A program made the position numbers and the translations under genes. This document shows, piece by piece, positions 1 to 11,247 of a stretch of 64,000 nt of DNA; position 1 is the first letter of the stretch, and each line of letters opens with the position of its first letter. The stretch is from Escarpia spicata (Eukaryota; Annelida; Polychaeta; Sabellida; Siboglinidae): the NCBI GenBank assembly GCA_963995525.1, contig OZ023217.1, forward strand, positions 21,044,273 through 21,108,272, given 5' to 3'. Below the pieces are notes generated by a model that saw only the letters and a list, made by a program, of their open reading frames with translations, was not told the origin of the DNA and did not search any database.

Positions 1-866
1 AAAAAAAATGTGTTAAACGTTGAATTGCTCATGTAGCATCCGCAAGGACACTCACTGTCATGTTGACCAAAACCCGTGCATTCGACACCAACATATACTA
101 TCGATATCAGAGTGGCATCGCTATAAACACGGGAAATGACATTGTTGATTGTGTCGAACATTTTAAATTTTGTTACTTCCTTTTGAGAAGCGGCGCCAAA
201 CTTCAGTTTCTTTATATAAAACCACACTGCAGCGTCTGGTTCAGCCATGGTTTAGATCAATTAATGACAAGTTGGACTTTCACAGATTTGTAGGATTGTA
301 GACCGAAGATGCGCAACAACCAATGAAACAGTGTTTAACCAACAATGTTCGGTATGATGTGTATATGCTCGATGAATCGATACAAAATCATTGATTCGGC
401 ATTTCGATCAGAAATAAAAGTTAAAAAATTGCAATTTTATTTTATTTCCCTTTTGCCAAAAACGTTGGCGGGTCCATAATCCAAATAATAAAATTGGTGT
501 CGCCTTAGGTAAACCAATTTTGATATTGTTATTCAACCTATTTGCAGAATTTTGCTTATTTATTACACATCTTAAAATCATGAGCATGTAACATATTAGT
601 CAATATCTAGTCAGAGCGTAACTATAGTAGTTTGCCAAAATTGAGTGATTTAAGTGGGACCCTAACACTCATGTGATCAACCATTGAAGAAAAATTATAA
701 CTTGAGATATTTCACACAGTCCAGATTCCACAAAGACCATGCGAAACAGAAAGCGAGACACCAGGATCAACAGAAATGTCAGAAATGCGGGTACAACATA
801 TCGCACCATGCATACCACAATTTGCAATTTGATACACCCCAAAATGTACATAGTTGGTGTACTCAC
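1..866. other. MRPL39 intron, AT-rich, no exon seen
   Basis: This stretch lies downstream of the MRPL39 exon in its direction of transcription. I looked for the next exon (family motif around LSEW..SILALVDGQPWDM) and did not find it on the minus strand. The short open frames have no family resemblance and no matching splice sites. Confidence 0.5.
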
Positions 867-1064
867 GCATAGCTACGTTGAATGGTGTCGACAGATTTTT
901 GTTCATCAGCAAAGTGCAATCTTCGGGCGGACCATGATGCACCACCTGCACCTTCTCAATCCGGGTGATGAGCGCCATCTGACGGGCTTTCTCTTCACTG
1001 AACAGTGCATTGCGTTTACGACATATCTCACTGTTAGTTAACTGTTTTGCTCGAGTGCAAAAAT
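867..1064 (-). CDS. MRPL39: MRPL39 internal exon (mitochondrial ribosomal protein L39)
   Basis: A 198-bp exon on the minus strand encodes 65 residues that read like the N-terminal part of mitochondrial large-subunit protein mL39: an LTNSEI..RNALFSEEKARQ segment, then RIEKVQV, then the family-typical MNKNLSTPFNVAM. The protein is a structural component of the mitoribosome with a threonyl-tRNA-synthetase-like (TGS) fold. The exon opens after a good acceptor (TTTGTTTCAG read on the minus strand) and closes at a perfect GTGAGT donor. It leaves one base, C, which would complete the His expected after NVAM in homologues. An alternative acceptor lies 24 bases further in (end of AAAACAG, exon start at 1040). 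Downstream exons would lie left of base 1. Identification is by recognised family motifs; exon edges are inferred from splice consensus. Confidence 0.85.
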
Positions 1065-1489
1065 CTGAAACAAAGATTTTTAATTATTTTCCTGCAAAAT
1101 GTTAGCTAACATTAAACACTCTGAACTGAAGCTGTACTTGTGAAACACATATCCAAAATCAGATTTTTCTGATTATGGTTGTTACTATATGTGTGGCGGC
1201 CTAGGAAAACCATCGGAAGTCGCCAGGCGTAATTGCCCGCAAACACGTCATCGGGTTGATTTTGCGTCATCGGGTTGATTTTGAGATTTTGCTGCAATCT
1301 TTTAGCTAACATACTTATTTATAAGTTCACCAAGTAGTTTCCTGATTACCTAAGTGAAAGTTGTACTTTTTTGTGTTTTTGTAATCGTGAAGTTCGTCCT
1401 AGGTTGCAGCGTTATAGAATTAAAAGCGCTCTATTTTGCGAAATTATTAAAACCTAGGACAGAAGTTCCCATGCCCATATATGACATAC

Positions 1490-1537
1490 CGTTCGAAAGC
1501 TATTTACAGCATGCAGTTCCTTAGCAGCAGTACGCAT
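1490..1537 (-). CDS. MRPL39: candidate first coding exon of MRPL39 (transit peptide)
   Basis: A minus-strand ATG at 1537 opens 16 codons (MRTAAKELHAVNSFRT) followed at once by a strong donor, GTATGT. The peptide has arginines and lysine but no acid residue except one Glu, as a mitochondrial presequence often does. Joined in phase 0, it only stays open if the downstream exon uses the inner acceptor (exon start 1040); with the outer acceptor at 1064 it hits a stop. The phase conflict makes this a candidate only. A different first exon further right is equally possible. Confidence 0.3.
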
Positions 1538-1686
1538 GAATACGTTGGAAGAAAATTGAGTGCGCAGTGAAAATTAACGGAATTGTATTTGGAAGTTGGA
1601 TTGGAGTTGTTTGTGTAGTTCGATTAATTATTAGTTTAGTTTGATGTTGCTGTAGTTTATATCTGTACATATTTCTTAACAGTTTA

Positions 1687-2157
1687 ATGTGTTATCGAAC
1701 CAGATTTCGTTGGAAATACAGACTATGGGACGAATCGTTTCGTGTTTACGATCTTCGAAAAATCAAAGATGGCTACACACATAACCATGGCATGGATGGA
1801 CCAAAGACAGCGAAGTCGAACGATTTTGCTCGGTGTTTCAACGCACTGGCATTGGTGAACATGCAGTATATCGCAAGTGGGGACATCCTCAACGAACTTG
1901 TGAATGACTACTTTGTGACACACCCGATTGGCAATGATGACAATGATTCGGACTTATCTGATTCGAGCGAGGACGACTTTGACCCGGAGCTGGCAGAGGA
2001 AGTGAACGGATCTGTCAATTGTGACAGTCAAACTATTTATGACGACCCAAGGTGCAAGATAAGAACACAAACGCCTCTCTTCAGACCCAAACAACAACAG
2101 TTCTTTTTAGAGCTAACCACATATTCATGGAAGAGTTTGCCACCTCTTGCGTGTTGA
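1687..2157 (+). CDS. hypothetical acidic ORF, 156 aa
   Basis: An uninterrupted ATG-initiated frame lies divergently from MRPL39. It is basic and aromatic at the N-terminus (RTRFRWKYRLWDESFRVYDL), neutral in the middle and strongly acidic around residues 85-105 (GNDDNDSDLSDSSEDDFDPE). I recognise no domain. The acidic patch is reminiscent of N-terminal regions of transposase-derived proteins, but no catalytic motif follows, and a tandem repeat begins directly after the stop. It could be a fragment of a domesticated or dead transposon, or chance. Confidence 0.2.
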   Translation: MCYRTRFRWKYRLWDESFRVYDLRKIKDGYTHNHGMDGPKTAKSNDFARCFNALALVNMQYIASGDILNELVNDYFVTHPIGNDDNDSDLSDSSEDDFDPELAEEVNGSVNCDSQTIYDDPRCKIRTQTPLFRPKQQQFFLELTTYSWKSLPPLAC

Positions 2158-2184
2158 TTAGTAATATACGTTTTAGCTAACAAA

Positions 2185-2700
2185 CTACAACGTTTTTGAC
2201 GGGTGCTCTCTTTAAATTATTGTAACTTTAAAAGTAACCATCAGAATTTGATAATAGTTTTAGTGTTCCAAAGCTGAGATACATAGTTACATTTTCTTCA
2301 CTACATTGGACATGGTGATAGCACTGGATATTTTGATATAATTTTAATACTGCAACAAGATTTTATTTTGACATGAATCATGATGATTCCAGACACTACG
2401 AGTACTTTTTTCCTGCAATAATGTTTGATGGGTGCCCTCTTTAAAGTCTTGTAACTTTAAAAGTAGCCATCAGAATTTAATAATTATTTATGTAAGCTAA
2501 AGAAAACAAATACAGCTACATTTGCTTCACTGGATTGTATATGGTAATAGCAGCAGATATTTTGTTATACCATCATGAAGTTTTGTTTTCATGTGAATAA
2601 TGACTCAACTTTAAAACTGATTTTTCTCCTGAACTAATTTTTGATAGGGGCACGCTTTAAATTCTTGTAACTTTGGTTCTGGTGGGAATATTTGAATACA
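2185..2700. repeat. degenerate tandem repeat, unit about 220-235 bp
   Basis: Three staggered copies start near 2187, 2420 and 2636. Each opens with a GGGTGCYCTCTTTAAA-like stretch, then CTTGTAACTTTAAAAGTA and CATCAGAATTTRATAAT. The third copy is truncated. Copies are roughly 75-80% alike by eye. Not coding. Confidence 0.7.
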
Positions 2701-3560
2701 GTAAACTGTATTGGAAGTAAAAATAGTGTTGCTTTCCATTTCTTGAATAAAAATACATCTTATTTTTTTGTCAATGTGACTGGTTTTCCTAGGCTGCCAC
2801 ACATCTAGTTCACTGATGTTTTTTATTCATAAATAATCACCTCTAATATCTTATTATTTTATAGTGTGTATAGGGGGTTGTGACATGCTTTAGTAAACAA
2901 AGGTCATTTCAGTAGAGTAGTGGATATATGTTGATTGTTTATCTATATTTTAAAAACAAAATGTAATTATGATGAAGGCTAGATGTTGAATTTGAAACTA
3001 GGAAACATTGTAGCTAATGTAGGCTGTAAATTATAATATAATATTATAAATGAATAAGTACAGACGGTTGAAAAGAGAGCAACATGACATTAAATATATT
3101 TTAAAGTAAATATTTAGGTTTTCAAAGTTATTTTTTATAAAATAAATCACAATCCTAGATTCCAATTTAACCCTCCCTCACCCCTGATCTGTGCAGTCAT
3201 CCATCACAGCACTACTGCCACTAGAGACAGATAGTAGTAGATTATGCAACTGCAGACATGGTACTGTTTGTAGCCTATTTCAATGTTGTTAATGACTGAT
3301 CAGTTGCGTCATAAATACCTTACTCAAGCACAGATACTGGGCATGTACGAAATATGTCCATGTTGAAAATAAACCCTTACTTTTACAGCCACTTCGGACA
3401 AATGTCATAGTCCCTTGGAACATGTTTCCAAACTTCTTACACCGGAAACAGAATGAAAGACGAATCATGTCAATCAACGATAGCAGTCTTCGCGCTCATG
3501 CTACGAAATGTACGTGAAATAATGATATTGTTCGTTTTCTGAGAAAGCATAAACATAATT
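2701..3560. other. AT-rich spacer, nothing recognised
   Basis: No open frame with family resemblance and no clear splice-bounded exon was seen. Several poly(A)-signal-like AATAAA strings occur, as expected by chance in AT-rich DNA. Confidence 0.4.
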
Positions 3561-3569
3561 AGCTGTGAC

Positions 3570-4262
3570 AACAGGGAGCTTAGATGACAAAATCAATAAT
3601 GTGGCTACAGATATTTCAAAGCTAAACAAAAATATTGACATCGTCAGGGATGAATCCATTGAAAAAAAGTAAACGAATAAGAAACGTGGTCATAAGGGGA
3701 CTACCAGAAAAAAACGAAATAGGGGACAGAGACCTTGCCAACAAACTCTTAAAGGTCGTAGGAAGTCTACATGCAGAAACCATAAGTACAAAACAAGAGT
3801 GAGACCACTCAGAGTCATCCTGCAAAACCAAGAAACAAAAGATGAGATAATAAACAAATCCTCAAGGGTCAGACAAGTTCAATCAGATTCATACAACACC
3901 AAAACAATTTTCATTGTACAGGATCAAACCAAAATAGAACACGATGTGGACATTGCCTTAGGGGCAAAACTCAAAGAAACTACACAAAAAACCCAAAGGG
4001 CAGGTACAAAATAAGAAATGGAAAGATCGTAAACACCACTCGAAACCAACTCGAGTAAACGATAAACCACCTCAAACACCATAACATTCATGTAAATACG
4101 TACATAGCACTATTCTTTAAAATGGTAAAGAAACTGCCATTAAAATATACCTGTCTAATGCACAGTGTCTTAGAAACAAATTCACACAATTAAATGTTCT
4201 TATATCTTAAAAACATACCGATATCACCGCAATTACGGAAATTTGGTTTAACAAGATTTAAC
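3570..4262 (+). mobile_element. decayed CR1-like LINE, 5' part (ORF1 and start of endonuclease)
   Basis: In broken frames the plus strand reads as a non-LTR retrotransposon ORF1 with the RNA-binding signature RNVVIRGLPE (about 3678), and further on RPLRVILQNQETKDEIINKS (3802-3861). From about 4140 a second frame reads like the start of an AP-type endonuclease (LSNAQCLRNKF...ITAITEIWF). Frame changes and stops show it is a pseudogene. The copy stops at 4262, where a minus-strand LINE begins, and resumes at about 8095. Confidence 0.75.
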
Positions 4263-4440
4263 AAGATTGCCACCCAGAGAATTAACTCTAGGTAGCAGGT
4301 GGATAAGGAAGCCCTTGGCTTATCGAGAGTCCGACCTTTTTATCTATGTGTATCCCGCCCGTCTGAGGTATGTGTCGATTTTATTTTTAAACATATTCAC
4401 GCTACTAGCACCCACACAATCAGCAGGTAATCTGTTCCAT

Positions 4441-5325
4441 TCATTTACAGTCCTTTGTGAAAATGAAAATTTCATCATCCAAATCGTTGATGTATATTAA
4501 GAATAATATAGGACCTAATACTGATCCCTGTGGTACCCCACTTAATACCGATTTCCAGTTTGAAGCCTCCCCATCAACTACTACACGTTGTCTTCTGTCA
4601 ATCAGCCATTGTTCTATCCAGTTTATTATACCATTTCCTATGCCATGGGCCTTTAGTTTAAGCAGTAATCTTTGATGTGGTACTTTGTCAAAAGCTTTTT
4701 GAAAATCTAAGTAGACGATATCTACTGGTGATCCCTCATCTACCCACTTAGTGATGTCTTCCAAAAAACATAACATATTTGTTAAGCATGACCTCGCTTT
4801 AAAAAAACCATGTTGAGATGGGTTTATCAAGTTTTGTTTAACAAGAAAATCCACCATGTGATCTTTAATTAGTCTTTCTAATAATTTACAAATCACTGAT
4901 GTTAAACTCACTTGTCTATAGTTCTCTGACTTGTTTCTCGAACCTTTTTTGAATAACGGTATAATGTTTGCTTCTTTCCATTCTAAAGGAACCACTCCCT
5001 CTTCTAATGACAAGTTGAAAACTGTTGCAAGTGGTATGCTAATTTGTTCTACAATTTCCAATAGTAGTTTGGGTGGAATACCATCCACTCCAGGTGATTT
5101 ATTCTCCTTCATAGCCCTTATTTTCTTAGCTACCATTTCCGGGGTTACAATTAATTGTCCTAAATAGTCTGAATCTGCCCCCTTGAACTTAGCCTCTGGT
5201 ATTGGCAGTGAACTAATATCTTCCCTGGTAAACACTGAACTAAAGTACTCATTCAGGTCTTCTGCCATTATGAATCCCTCTGATATTATATTTCCAGCAC
5301 TATCTTCTAGAGGACCGACCTTATC
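4441..5325 (-). pseudogene. LINE ORF2 reverse transcriptase, missing the catalytic YADD/FADD segment
   Basis: Reads [88 protein letters not shown], all typical RT blocks of CR1-like LINEs. Right after INDLDDE the frame passes into C-terminal sequence (in another frame: [20 protein letters not shown], then a stop near 4345). The block with the catalytic FADD, normally about 20 residues on, and the thumb are absent. This marks an internal deletion with its junction near 4470-4485. The product cannot reverse transcribe. Confidence 0.85.
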
Positions 5326-6415
5326 TTAAACTTTCTGTTTGCTTCGAACATACGCATAAAAACTCTTGCTGTCATGTTTTATATTACTAGCTAATTGTTG
5401 TTCATAGCTTCTCTTTGAATTTATAATTTCAGCTGTAGCTTGGTTAAGTGCTTCTTTATAATTGTTGTAGTCTTCATCATTTCCAGTACATCTATATGAC
5501 TTCCACATCATTTGTTTATAGTTAATTTTTCTAATGGCTTCTTTCGATAAGTGTTTCTTTTTGGACCGTTTTCCTTGTTTTTTGAAGGGTACAAATTTAT
5601 CGATTATGCACTTAGTTTCACTCTTTAATATATTCCAGCATTCTGTTGCCGTCTTATTTTTCAGTGTCTTATTCCAGTCTATCTTTGCTAAATATTTCCT
5701 CATGTCCTTATATCTTCCTTTGTGGAAATTTCTCCTATACTGCTTTTTGCTATTCCTTTCTGATTTTACTTTGATGGTAAAATGTATCTGGTTGTGATCG
5801 CTACTCCCCAGTGGCTCACATATCTTGACATTGTCAACTAATTCATTCTGTGAGGACAAAACTATGTCTAACACATTCTCACCCCTGGTTGGTTCTAGCA
5901 CATGTTGAGAAAGGAATGTATCTTGAACTAAAACTAAAAACTTGTGGTCCTCTCTCCCCATACTCTGTAGAGATTTCCATTGTATATGCCCATGGTTAAA
6001 ATCCCCCATAATAATACAGTCCCGTTTGCTTACTTCCCTTATAGCGTTTTGTATTTTTTCATTCTCTTCTATGCTTATGTTTGGACTTCGATAAACTAAC
6101 CCAACTGTTAACGTTGAGTTTCCTGTAACTATGTTACACCAAACAGCTTCTTCGCAATCTGCTTCTCTTTCTAATTTTATGTCATAAGCCTGAATAGATT
6201 CTTTAATATATAAAATAACTCCACCTCCCTTTCTTCCTATTCTATCTTTTCTAAACATTACATATCCTGTCAGTCCCAATTCAGCATCTGATATATCGGT
6301 GGTGGTCCAGGATTCGGTTATACCTATTATATGAGGGTCAATATCTTCTACCATAATGTTTAGTTAATTTCTTTTGTTTACTATACTCCTTGCATTTAAA
6401 CAAACACATTTATAT
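5326..6415 (-). pseudogene. LINE ORF2 endonuclease domain (AP-endonuclease-like)
   Basis: Minus-strand frame beginning CLNARSIVNKRN, then an in-frame TAA (about 6366), then MVEDIDPHIIGITESW. Endonuclease/exonuclease/phosphatase family motifs follow: ITESW, the KGGGVILYIK stretch, VGLVYRSPN, IIMGDFNH, LDIVLSS and SSDHNQI (catalytic SDH). It closes at an in-frame TAA after SKQKV. The continuing RT frame (5268-4441) is in the same register, so only stop substitutions, not indels, interrupt this region. In an active element the domain nicks target DNA for target-primed reverse transcription. Confidence 0.85.
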
Positions 6416-6518
6416 CCAGCTTCAGAAGAGTTTTCCAGACTGTTATTTGTTGATTTATTTGTGCTGTCTTTATCTATGCCTCCATTTTCAGGCTTTTCTG
6501 TGAGTCCCCCCTGCGAAT

Positions 6519-6908
6519 CTAGTTTAAACAGATGCAACCTGTCCCACTGTCAACAGATTGCAGCAGATTCTCTGAGAAAACTGCTGCCCCCTTTCCACTA
6601 AGATGGAGGCCATTTCTCATGTACATATCTTCCCTCCCAACAAAGTATCCCCATAAATCTGTGAATCCCACCCCCTCTTCTTCACACATCTGCTCAGCTA
6701 GTGCATTGATCGCCATCCTCTTGCAGTTTCTATACGTTGCCCCCCTTCCTCCCATTACTGGCAACATTCCTGACAAAATAACCTGTTCGACTCTCGTCTT
6801 CTTTAGCTTCCTCACTAACTGTCTATACTTCTGTACTATCGCAGTTGTTCCCTCCATGTCTGCATTATTTGTTCCTACATGTACCAGTATAGACCCCCCC
6901 CTTGCCAT
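6519..6908 (-). pseudogene. LINE ORF1, C-terminal part: SGNH hydrolase (esterase) blocks III and V
   Basis: The second frame of ORF1 carries ILVHVGTNN (block III, GTNN) and DMYMRNGLHLSGKGA (block V with the catalytic His), ending CICLN. Together with GDS in the preceding frame, all recognisable SGNH blocks of a CR1-type esterase ORF1 are present but split by a one-base frame change. Apart from that break the reading frame is clean, so the copy either died recently or the homopolymer is a sequencing error. Confidence 0.8.
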
Positions 6909-7728
6909 GTCCCAATACCTTCTCTACCCTGTCAGTTACATGTTCAATCCTAGCCCCCGGTAAACAAACAACGATGTCCTTCCCCTCGTTCAGTGTCTTG
7001 TCCGTCTTTCTCATAATGGAGTCACCCATAAACACCCTCTCTTTCCTCATTGCCCCCTCAATCACTGCCTTAGAATAGCTCCTTCTTCGGTTTGCATCTG
7101 TCTGGTTGTTGTCTTTCCCCCCTGCCGTCTTCTCTCCTGTCACATTCTCTTCCGATCCATTCTTTCCTGTCGCTTTTTCTCTTGTCACCTTTCCTCCTGT
7201 CAGCATTCCTTTTATCGACTTCTCTTCTATCACATTTGCTCTCACTTTCTTCTTTCGTCCCGTCTCATTTTCCTCTCTCCTCTCCCGTTCCATCTTCCCT
7301 CCCTCTTTCTCTACAGTCACTTTCTTCCCTGTCACCTTCACGCTTGTCACGTTTTCTGTTGTCGATTTTCCAATTTCTTCCCCTCCAATCACCTTCTCTC
7401 CTCTCAATCTCCTTTCCTCAGTTTTCTTGCCACTGCTATTCTCCTTCAGTCTTGCAGTATCCTCATCTCTCTCCCTGTCGTCTCTTTCCATTCGACCTGC
7501 CTCCTTGCTAATTCCCATCTCCATTCCCTTCACAATATCTGTCAACCTAACTATCTCCTTCTGCAAACACTCCACCTTCCAACATCCAATGCACTGAAAG
7601 GTGAATCCTTCCTCCATGGTTTCTGCCCATGACTTTCCATACCCGGACAATGCAAAATCTACCCAGCTGTGGCAGTGATCGCACACCAAGTGTCGCTTTG
7701 CCTTGACTTGCCGCTTGCAAGGCGCCAT
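6865..7728 (-). pseudogene. LINE ORF1, N-terminal part: PHD-like zinc finger and first SGNH block
   Basis: This 287-residue frame starts MAPCKRQVKAKRHLVCDHCH. A Cys/His cluster (CDHCHSW, then CIGC near residue 48) resembles the PHD-like finger found in ORF1 of some CR1 elements. A long Lys/Glu/Arg-rich linker with repeated GKKVT/EENVTGEK-type phrases occupies residues 60-215. Near residue 232 comes FMGDSIMRK, the GDS block I of SGNH hydrolases, followed by PGARIEHV (block II-like). The frame runs out after a C8 homopolymer at 6894-6901, and the rest of the esterase continues in another frame. The role in ORF1 proteins is thought to be RNA or lipid/membrane association; this is family knowledge, not visible here. 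Confidence 0.8.
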
Positions 7729-8095
7729 ATCCCGATCAGAATTGATTTAATAACTTAACTAACTTAGTCTTTATAAAGACTGTTTCCTGTGTACTACAGC
7801 ACACTTTAGGTTACAAATTTCAATTACACAGCCGACTATTTATCCTAACACGAACGCTAACATCACCGGTAGTGACCTAATTTAAATACAATCAATTACG
7901 TTATGTTAGGCTGCTTTATTTATTTAGGTTACGCCGCCCGACTATCGCCCTTGCTTAATTTTAACAACAATGCTACCTAACCAAAATATATAGCAAGTAC
8001 TGGCTTACACAGATATTATCTTATGTAAGTAGTTTGATGGTTGTTACTTTAATGATGGTTCTATTCTGATATCGCACACTCCGAATTTCCACCAA
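7729..8095 (-). other. 5' untranslated/promoter region of the nested LINE
   Basis: This is non-coding sequence between ORF1 and the resumption of the interrupted plus-strand LINE. No TATA box is evident and the exact 5' end cannot be fixed without another copy. No RNA polymerase II initiator motif can be assigned with confidence. Confidence 0.4.
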
Positions 8096-10290
8096 ATAAT
8101 TATACATGCTTTAGAAGAGACAGAAAACTATATTTTTTTATTCACCAGGAACATACACCACTGAAGACGGGGAGGAGTATTACTCTTAATAAAAGATAAT
8201 CTAAATCCAATACCATTCATACCTGCAGAGATACGGATGCAGAAATATGATGGGTTACTAGTTACTAGTATATATACCTATACTCCAAAGTCAATTATGA
8301 TGCGATCAACCATGAAAGAAAAAATATGGATTGGGAGAAAGAGCATAAAATAAATCTATGGCTGAAATTTTTGGAACATTTCAAGCACTACTACACGCAA
8401 ATCGTGGAAAAGCATATTCTATCTAAAATGATGAAACATGGATCAAAATTAAAGCCCTCATGGATAAGATACAAATATGTGCTAAAGGCAAAGAAAGAGA
8501 AACGTGCTAAACAAGTAGCAGCAAACAAAAGTGGGTTTACAGCTGATTACATAATATTTGAGAAAAAAAATTGCAGGCTGTCACAAAGGAAGCAAAACTA
8601 CATTATGAAGAAAAGCTTGCAGATCAAATAAAAGTGAACAACGAACGATTCAATTTATGATCTATAATTTGAAGGGAAAATATTCTCGGAATACTCCAGC
8701 AAAGCAAACATTCTAAATTACTTTTTCTTATCTGTACTTACAGCTGAGCCAGATCCATAGCACTCTCTATCAACTTTAGACACCAATGTAAACCTTACAT
8801 TGTACAATTTAGAAATCTTTCCCACTGAAGTGAGAAAGAAGCTAAACAATCGTAAACCAGATAAAGCTAGTGGACCAGACTTAACAAGTGTAAATGTCTG
8901 AAAAACTGTTTGATGTTCCGTTATCATATATTTTAACAAATCAATACAAACAAGCCTGATACCGCAGGATTGGGGGATGCAAAGGTAACACCAATACACA
9001 AAAAGGGCCAAGAAAAAACTGCAACAATTACAGACCAGTATCACTCACTAGCCAAGTAATAAACATATTAGAAAGAATAATTCAATACAGTCTTCTTAAT
9101 CTACCTGAATCAAACAACATTATAAGCTGCAAATTGTATGCACCACCGATCTATTAGAATGCCTCCAAGACTGGACTGCAAATACGGATAATGGTAACGA
9201 AACCGACATCATAATTTTACTTAGATTTCTCCAAAGCTTTTGACACTGTTCCTCATAAGCGATTGATACATAAAAGTATGGCATCAAAGACAAAGTACTG
9301 CTATGGGTAGAATCCTTCCTATCAGGTAGACGACAGAGGGTAGTTCTGAGAAATGGAAACTCATCTTGGAGAAAAGTAAAAAGTGAGGTCCCACAAGGCT
9401 CGATTCTAGAACCTATATTATTTTTGTTATATGTTAATGATCTACCAAACTCAGTAAAGGCAACTGCTAAAATGTTTGCTGATGATACAAAACTGCATGT
9501 ATTCAAAGATTACCACATCAGCTGACTATGGTGACATTCAAGTTGATTTAAACAAACTTGCAATTTGGTTCAAAACTGGGCTATTAAAATTTTAATGCTA
9601 CCAATTTTGTTGTGCTTAAAATAAAACAAAATATTACAATGTCTATACATTAAATGCACAGATATTAGAAACAATAGATAGTCAAAAGGATTTATATAAT
9701 TACCATTTGTAATAACTTAAAACCTACGCACACATATAAAACATATTACATCGAAGGCAAACAAATGGGTATGATTAATTAAAAGATGTTTTGAAAGCAG
9801 ATCTAAAAAATATAAAAACATTATACAACTCTACGATTAGACCAGTTTTTGAATATGTGTCCCCACACTGGAACCCCTATTATCAAATATATATCAAAGA
9901 ATTAGGAAAAAACTCAAAAGAGAGCGCTGAAACTCAGCCGCCCACCAGCTGAATATGTTTCTTTAAATAGAGGCGATGCAACTAAGACCTATGTGAAGTA
10001 TATAAATATCTTAGTGGCCTCAACAGAAATATATCATACTATTTTTTTATCCATCAGCAGCAAATCCGAGAGGTCATAGACTTAAATTACAAAAAGAACT
10101 ACTCGTGCACCGATGTACGATCACTTTTTCACCAATCGCACCACGGACACTTGGGACAAGCTTCCAAAAGAAGTAATATCAGCTGCTTCATTGAATATTT
10201 TAAAGAAGAATTTGAGGTATTTGGCCACCGGCTAAAAGATACTACACAACCAAGCATACCAAGTAAGAGCTACGGCTGTAAAATTAATGT
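8096..10290 (+). mobile_element. decayed CR1-like LINE, 3' part (endonuclease remainder and RT)
   Basis: The element of 3570-4262 continues here. Broken frames give CFRRDR and LIKDN (endonuclease), then EVRKKLNNRKPDKASGPD (about 8829), LDFSKAFDTVPHKRL (9220-9270), GRRQRVVLRNGNSSWRK, EVPQGSILEPILFLLYVNDL, and MFADDTKLHV (about 9472-9500) with the FADD catalytic motif. The C-terminal DTWDKLPKEVISAASLNIFK is at about 10150-10210. Many frameshifts and stops are present. No tail repeat is obvious; the 3' end is estimated near 10290. Confidence 0.8.
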
Positions 10291-10864
10291 GCTTATTTCA
10301 TATATTAATTATATTCTTTCTAGTCATTTGTCATTTTGTGCGCGTAATCATTCATCATTTGGGTATTTCGTAGTGGAGGCAAAATAAAAGAAAACAGAAA
10401 AGAAGAGAAAGAGATGGTGGCAAATGTAAGACTAGATGAAACATTAATCATAGGCGTGGGAATATGGTGACTATTTGGGGACTGAGGCGCACCAACACCC
10501 TCCAACTTCACCCCTTGAGCGTCACCAAAAATCTCCCCAATTGCATCCCCTTGAGGCTGATCAAAGACGCCCAAATGCACCCGCCCGTTTGAAGTTCAAC
10601 AAAAAACTCCTGGTGTACCTCATGCTGAAGTATTGGGGACCTAAACATACTGATAGGTTTACACGGACGACGTGTGCCCAAACTGATTGGGCGACACAGT
10701 GTCGTGTGACATGGCAATGCATGACCGGCTAAAATGATGTATATATGCTTTGTGGTATAGGATTATATAGAATGTATAACATACTCCATTGTTTTCTTTT
10801 ATCAACTGTATATTATTTTATTTCATAGGACTTTTGCGGAAATTTTTCTAAAAACATAGTATTC
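10291..10864. other. spacer, nothing recognised
   Basis: No family-like frame is seen. The open frames at 10475-10732 (plus) and 10320-10580 (minus) overlap each other, are proline/histidine-rich and look random. Confidence 0.4.
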
Positions 10865-10865
10865 T

Positions 10866-11165
10866 ATGGGGCGCGCGATAGTGTAGTGGTTAGCACATCC
10901 GCCTGACATGCCGGCGCCCCGAGTTCGAAACCCGAACCGGGCAGGTATGGTATATTTGGTGTAAAAACCTGGCTCTCAACATTGGGGACTGTGTATCCCT
11001 CGTGACTCGGAGATCACGTTAATGTCGGTCCCGTCTCAATTTGGGACGTAAAAGAACCACTGAGGACGACAAGCACCCTGGCAGTGACCACCCTCAGTGC
11101 CAGCATAGAAAGGTCGGCTTGGCGATAATGTTCTGAAAAAGGCTGACTAGTTGAATGAGACCTCA
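10866..11165 (+). mobile_element. tRNA-derived SINE, family S2
   Basis: The head has pol III internal promoter boxes: GATAGTGTAGTGGTTAGCAC (A box, 10878-10897) and CGAGTTCGAAACCCG (B box, 10920-10934). It keeps a tRNA-like anticodon stem region but lacks a proper acceptor stem. The body holds a GACTCGGAGATCACGTTAATG stretch and GGACGTAAAAGAACCACTGAGGA. A partial antisense copy of the body lies at about 44035-44215, which confirms it as an interspersed repeat rather than a tRNA gene. Confidence 0.75.
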
Positions 11166-11182
11166 TAAGATCACTGTAACCA

Positions 11183-11247
11183 CAATATATATACAGACTA
11201 GTCAGTTAATAGAACGTTGCCGAGTGCTGGAAACAACTAGAACTAGA
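11183..11247 (+). repeat. short interspersed repeat R1, copy 1
   Basis: Shares ATATACAGACTAGTC, AGAACGTTG and GCTGGAAACAACTA with 48090-48142. It follows the SINE directly and may belong to its 3' unit or to a separate element. Confidence 0.6.

Larger units (their letters stand above)
4261..8095 (-). mobile_element. nested CR1-like LINE (ORF1 esterase + ORF2 EN-RT), internally deleted
   Basis: This is a full-length-style non-LTR retrotransposon on the minus strand: 5' region 7729-8095, ORF1 7728-6519, ORF2 about 6415-4290, and a 3' end with a short AATCTTGTT repeat tail at 4262-4272. It sits inside a plus-strand LINE that resumes to its right, so it is the younger insertion. ORF1 is split by a one-base change in a C8 run. 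ORF2 has two in-frame stops and lacks the RT catalytic segment. The right-hand boundary is estimated from where the interrupted plus-strand endonuclease frame resumes (CFRRDR), so it is uncertain by tens of bases. Confidence 0.85.

Noticed and set aside
7092..7597. Plus-strand Ser/Phe/Pro-rich frames
   Set aside because: Shadows of the Lys/Glu-rich linker of the minus-strand LINE ORF1.
10878..10945. tRNA gene
   Set aside because: Same reasoning; this is the head of SINE family S2.
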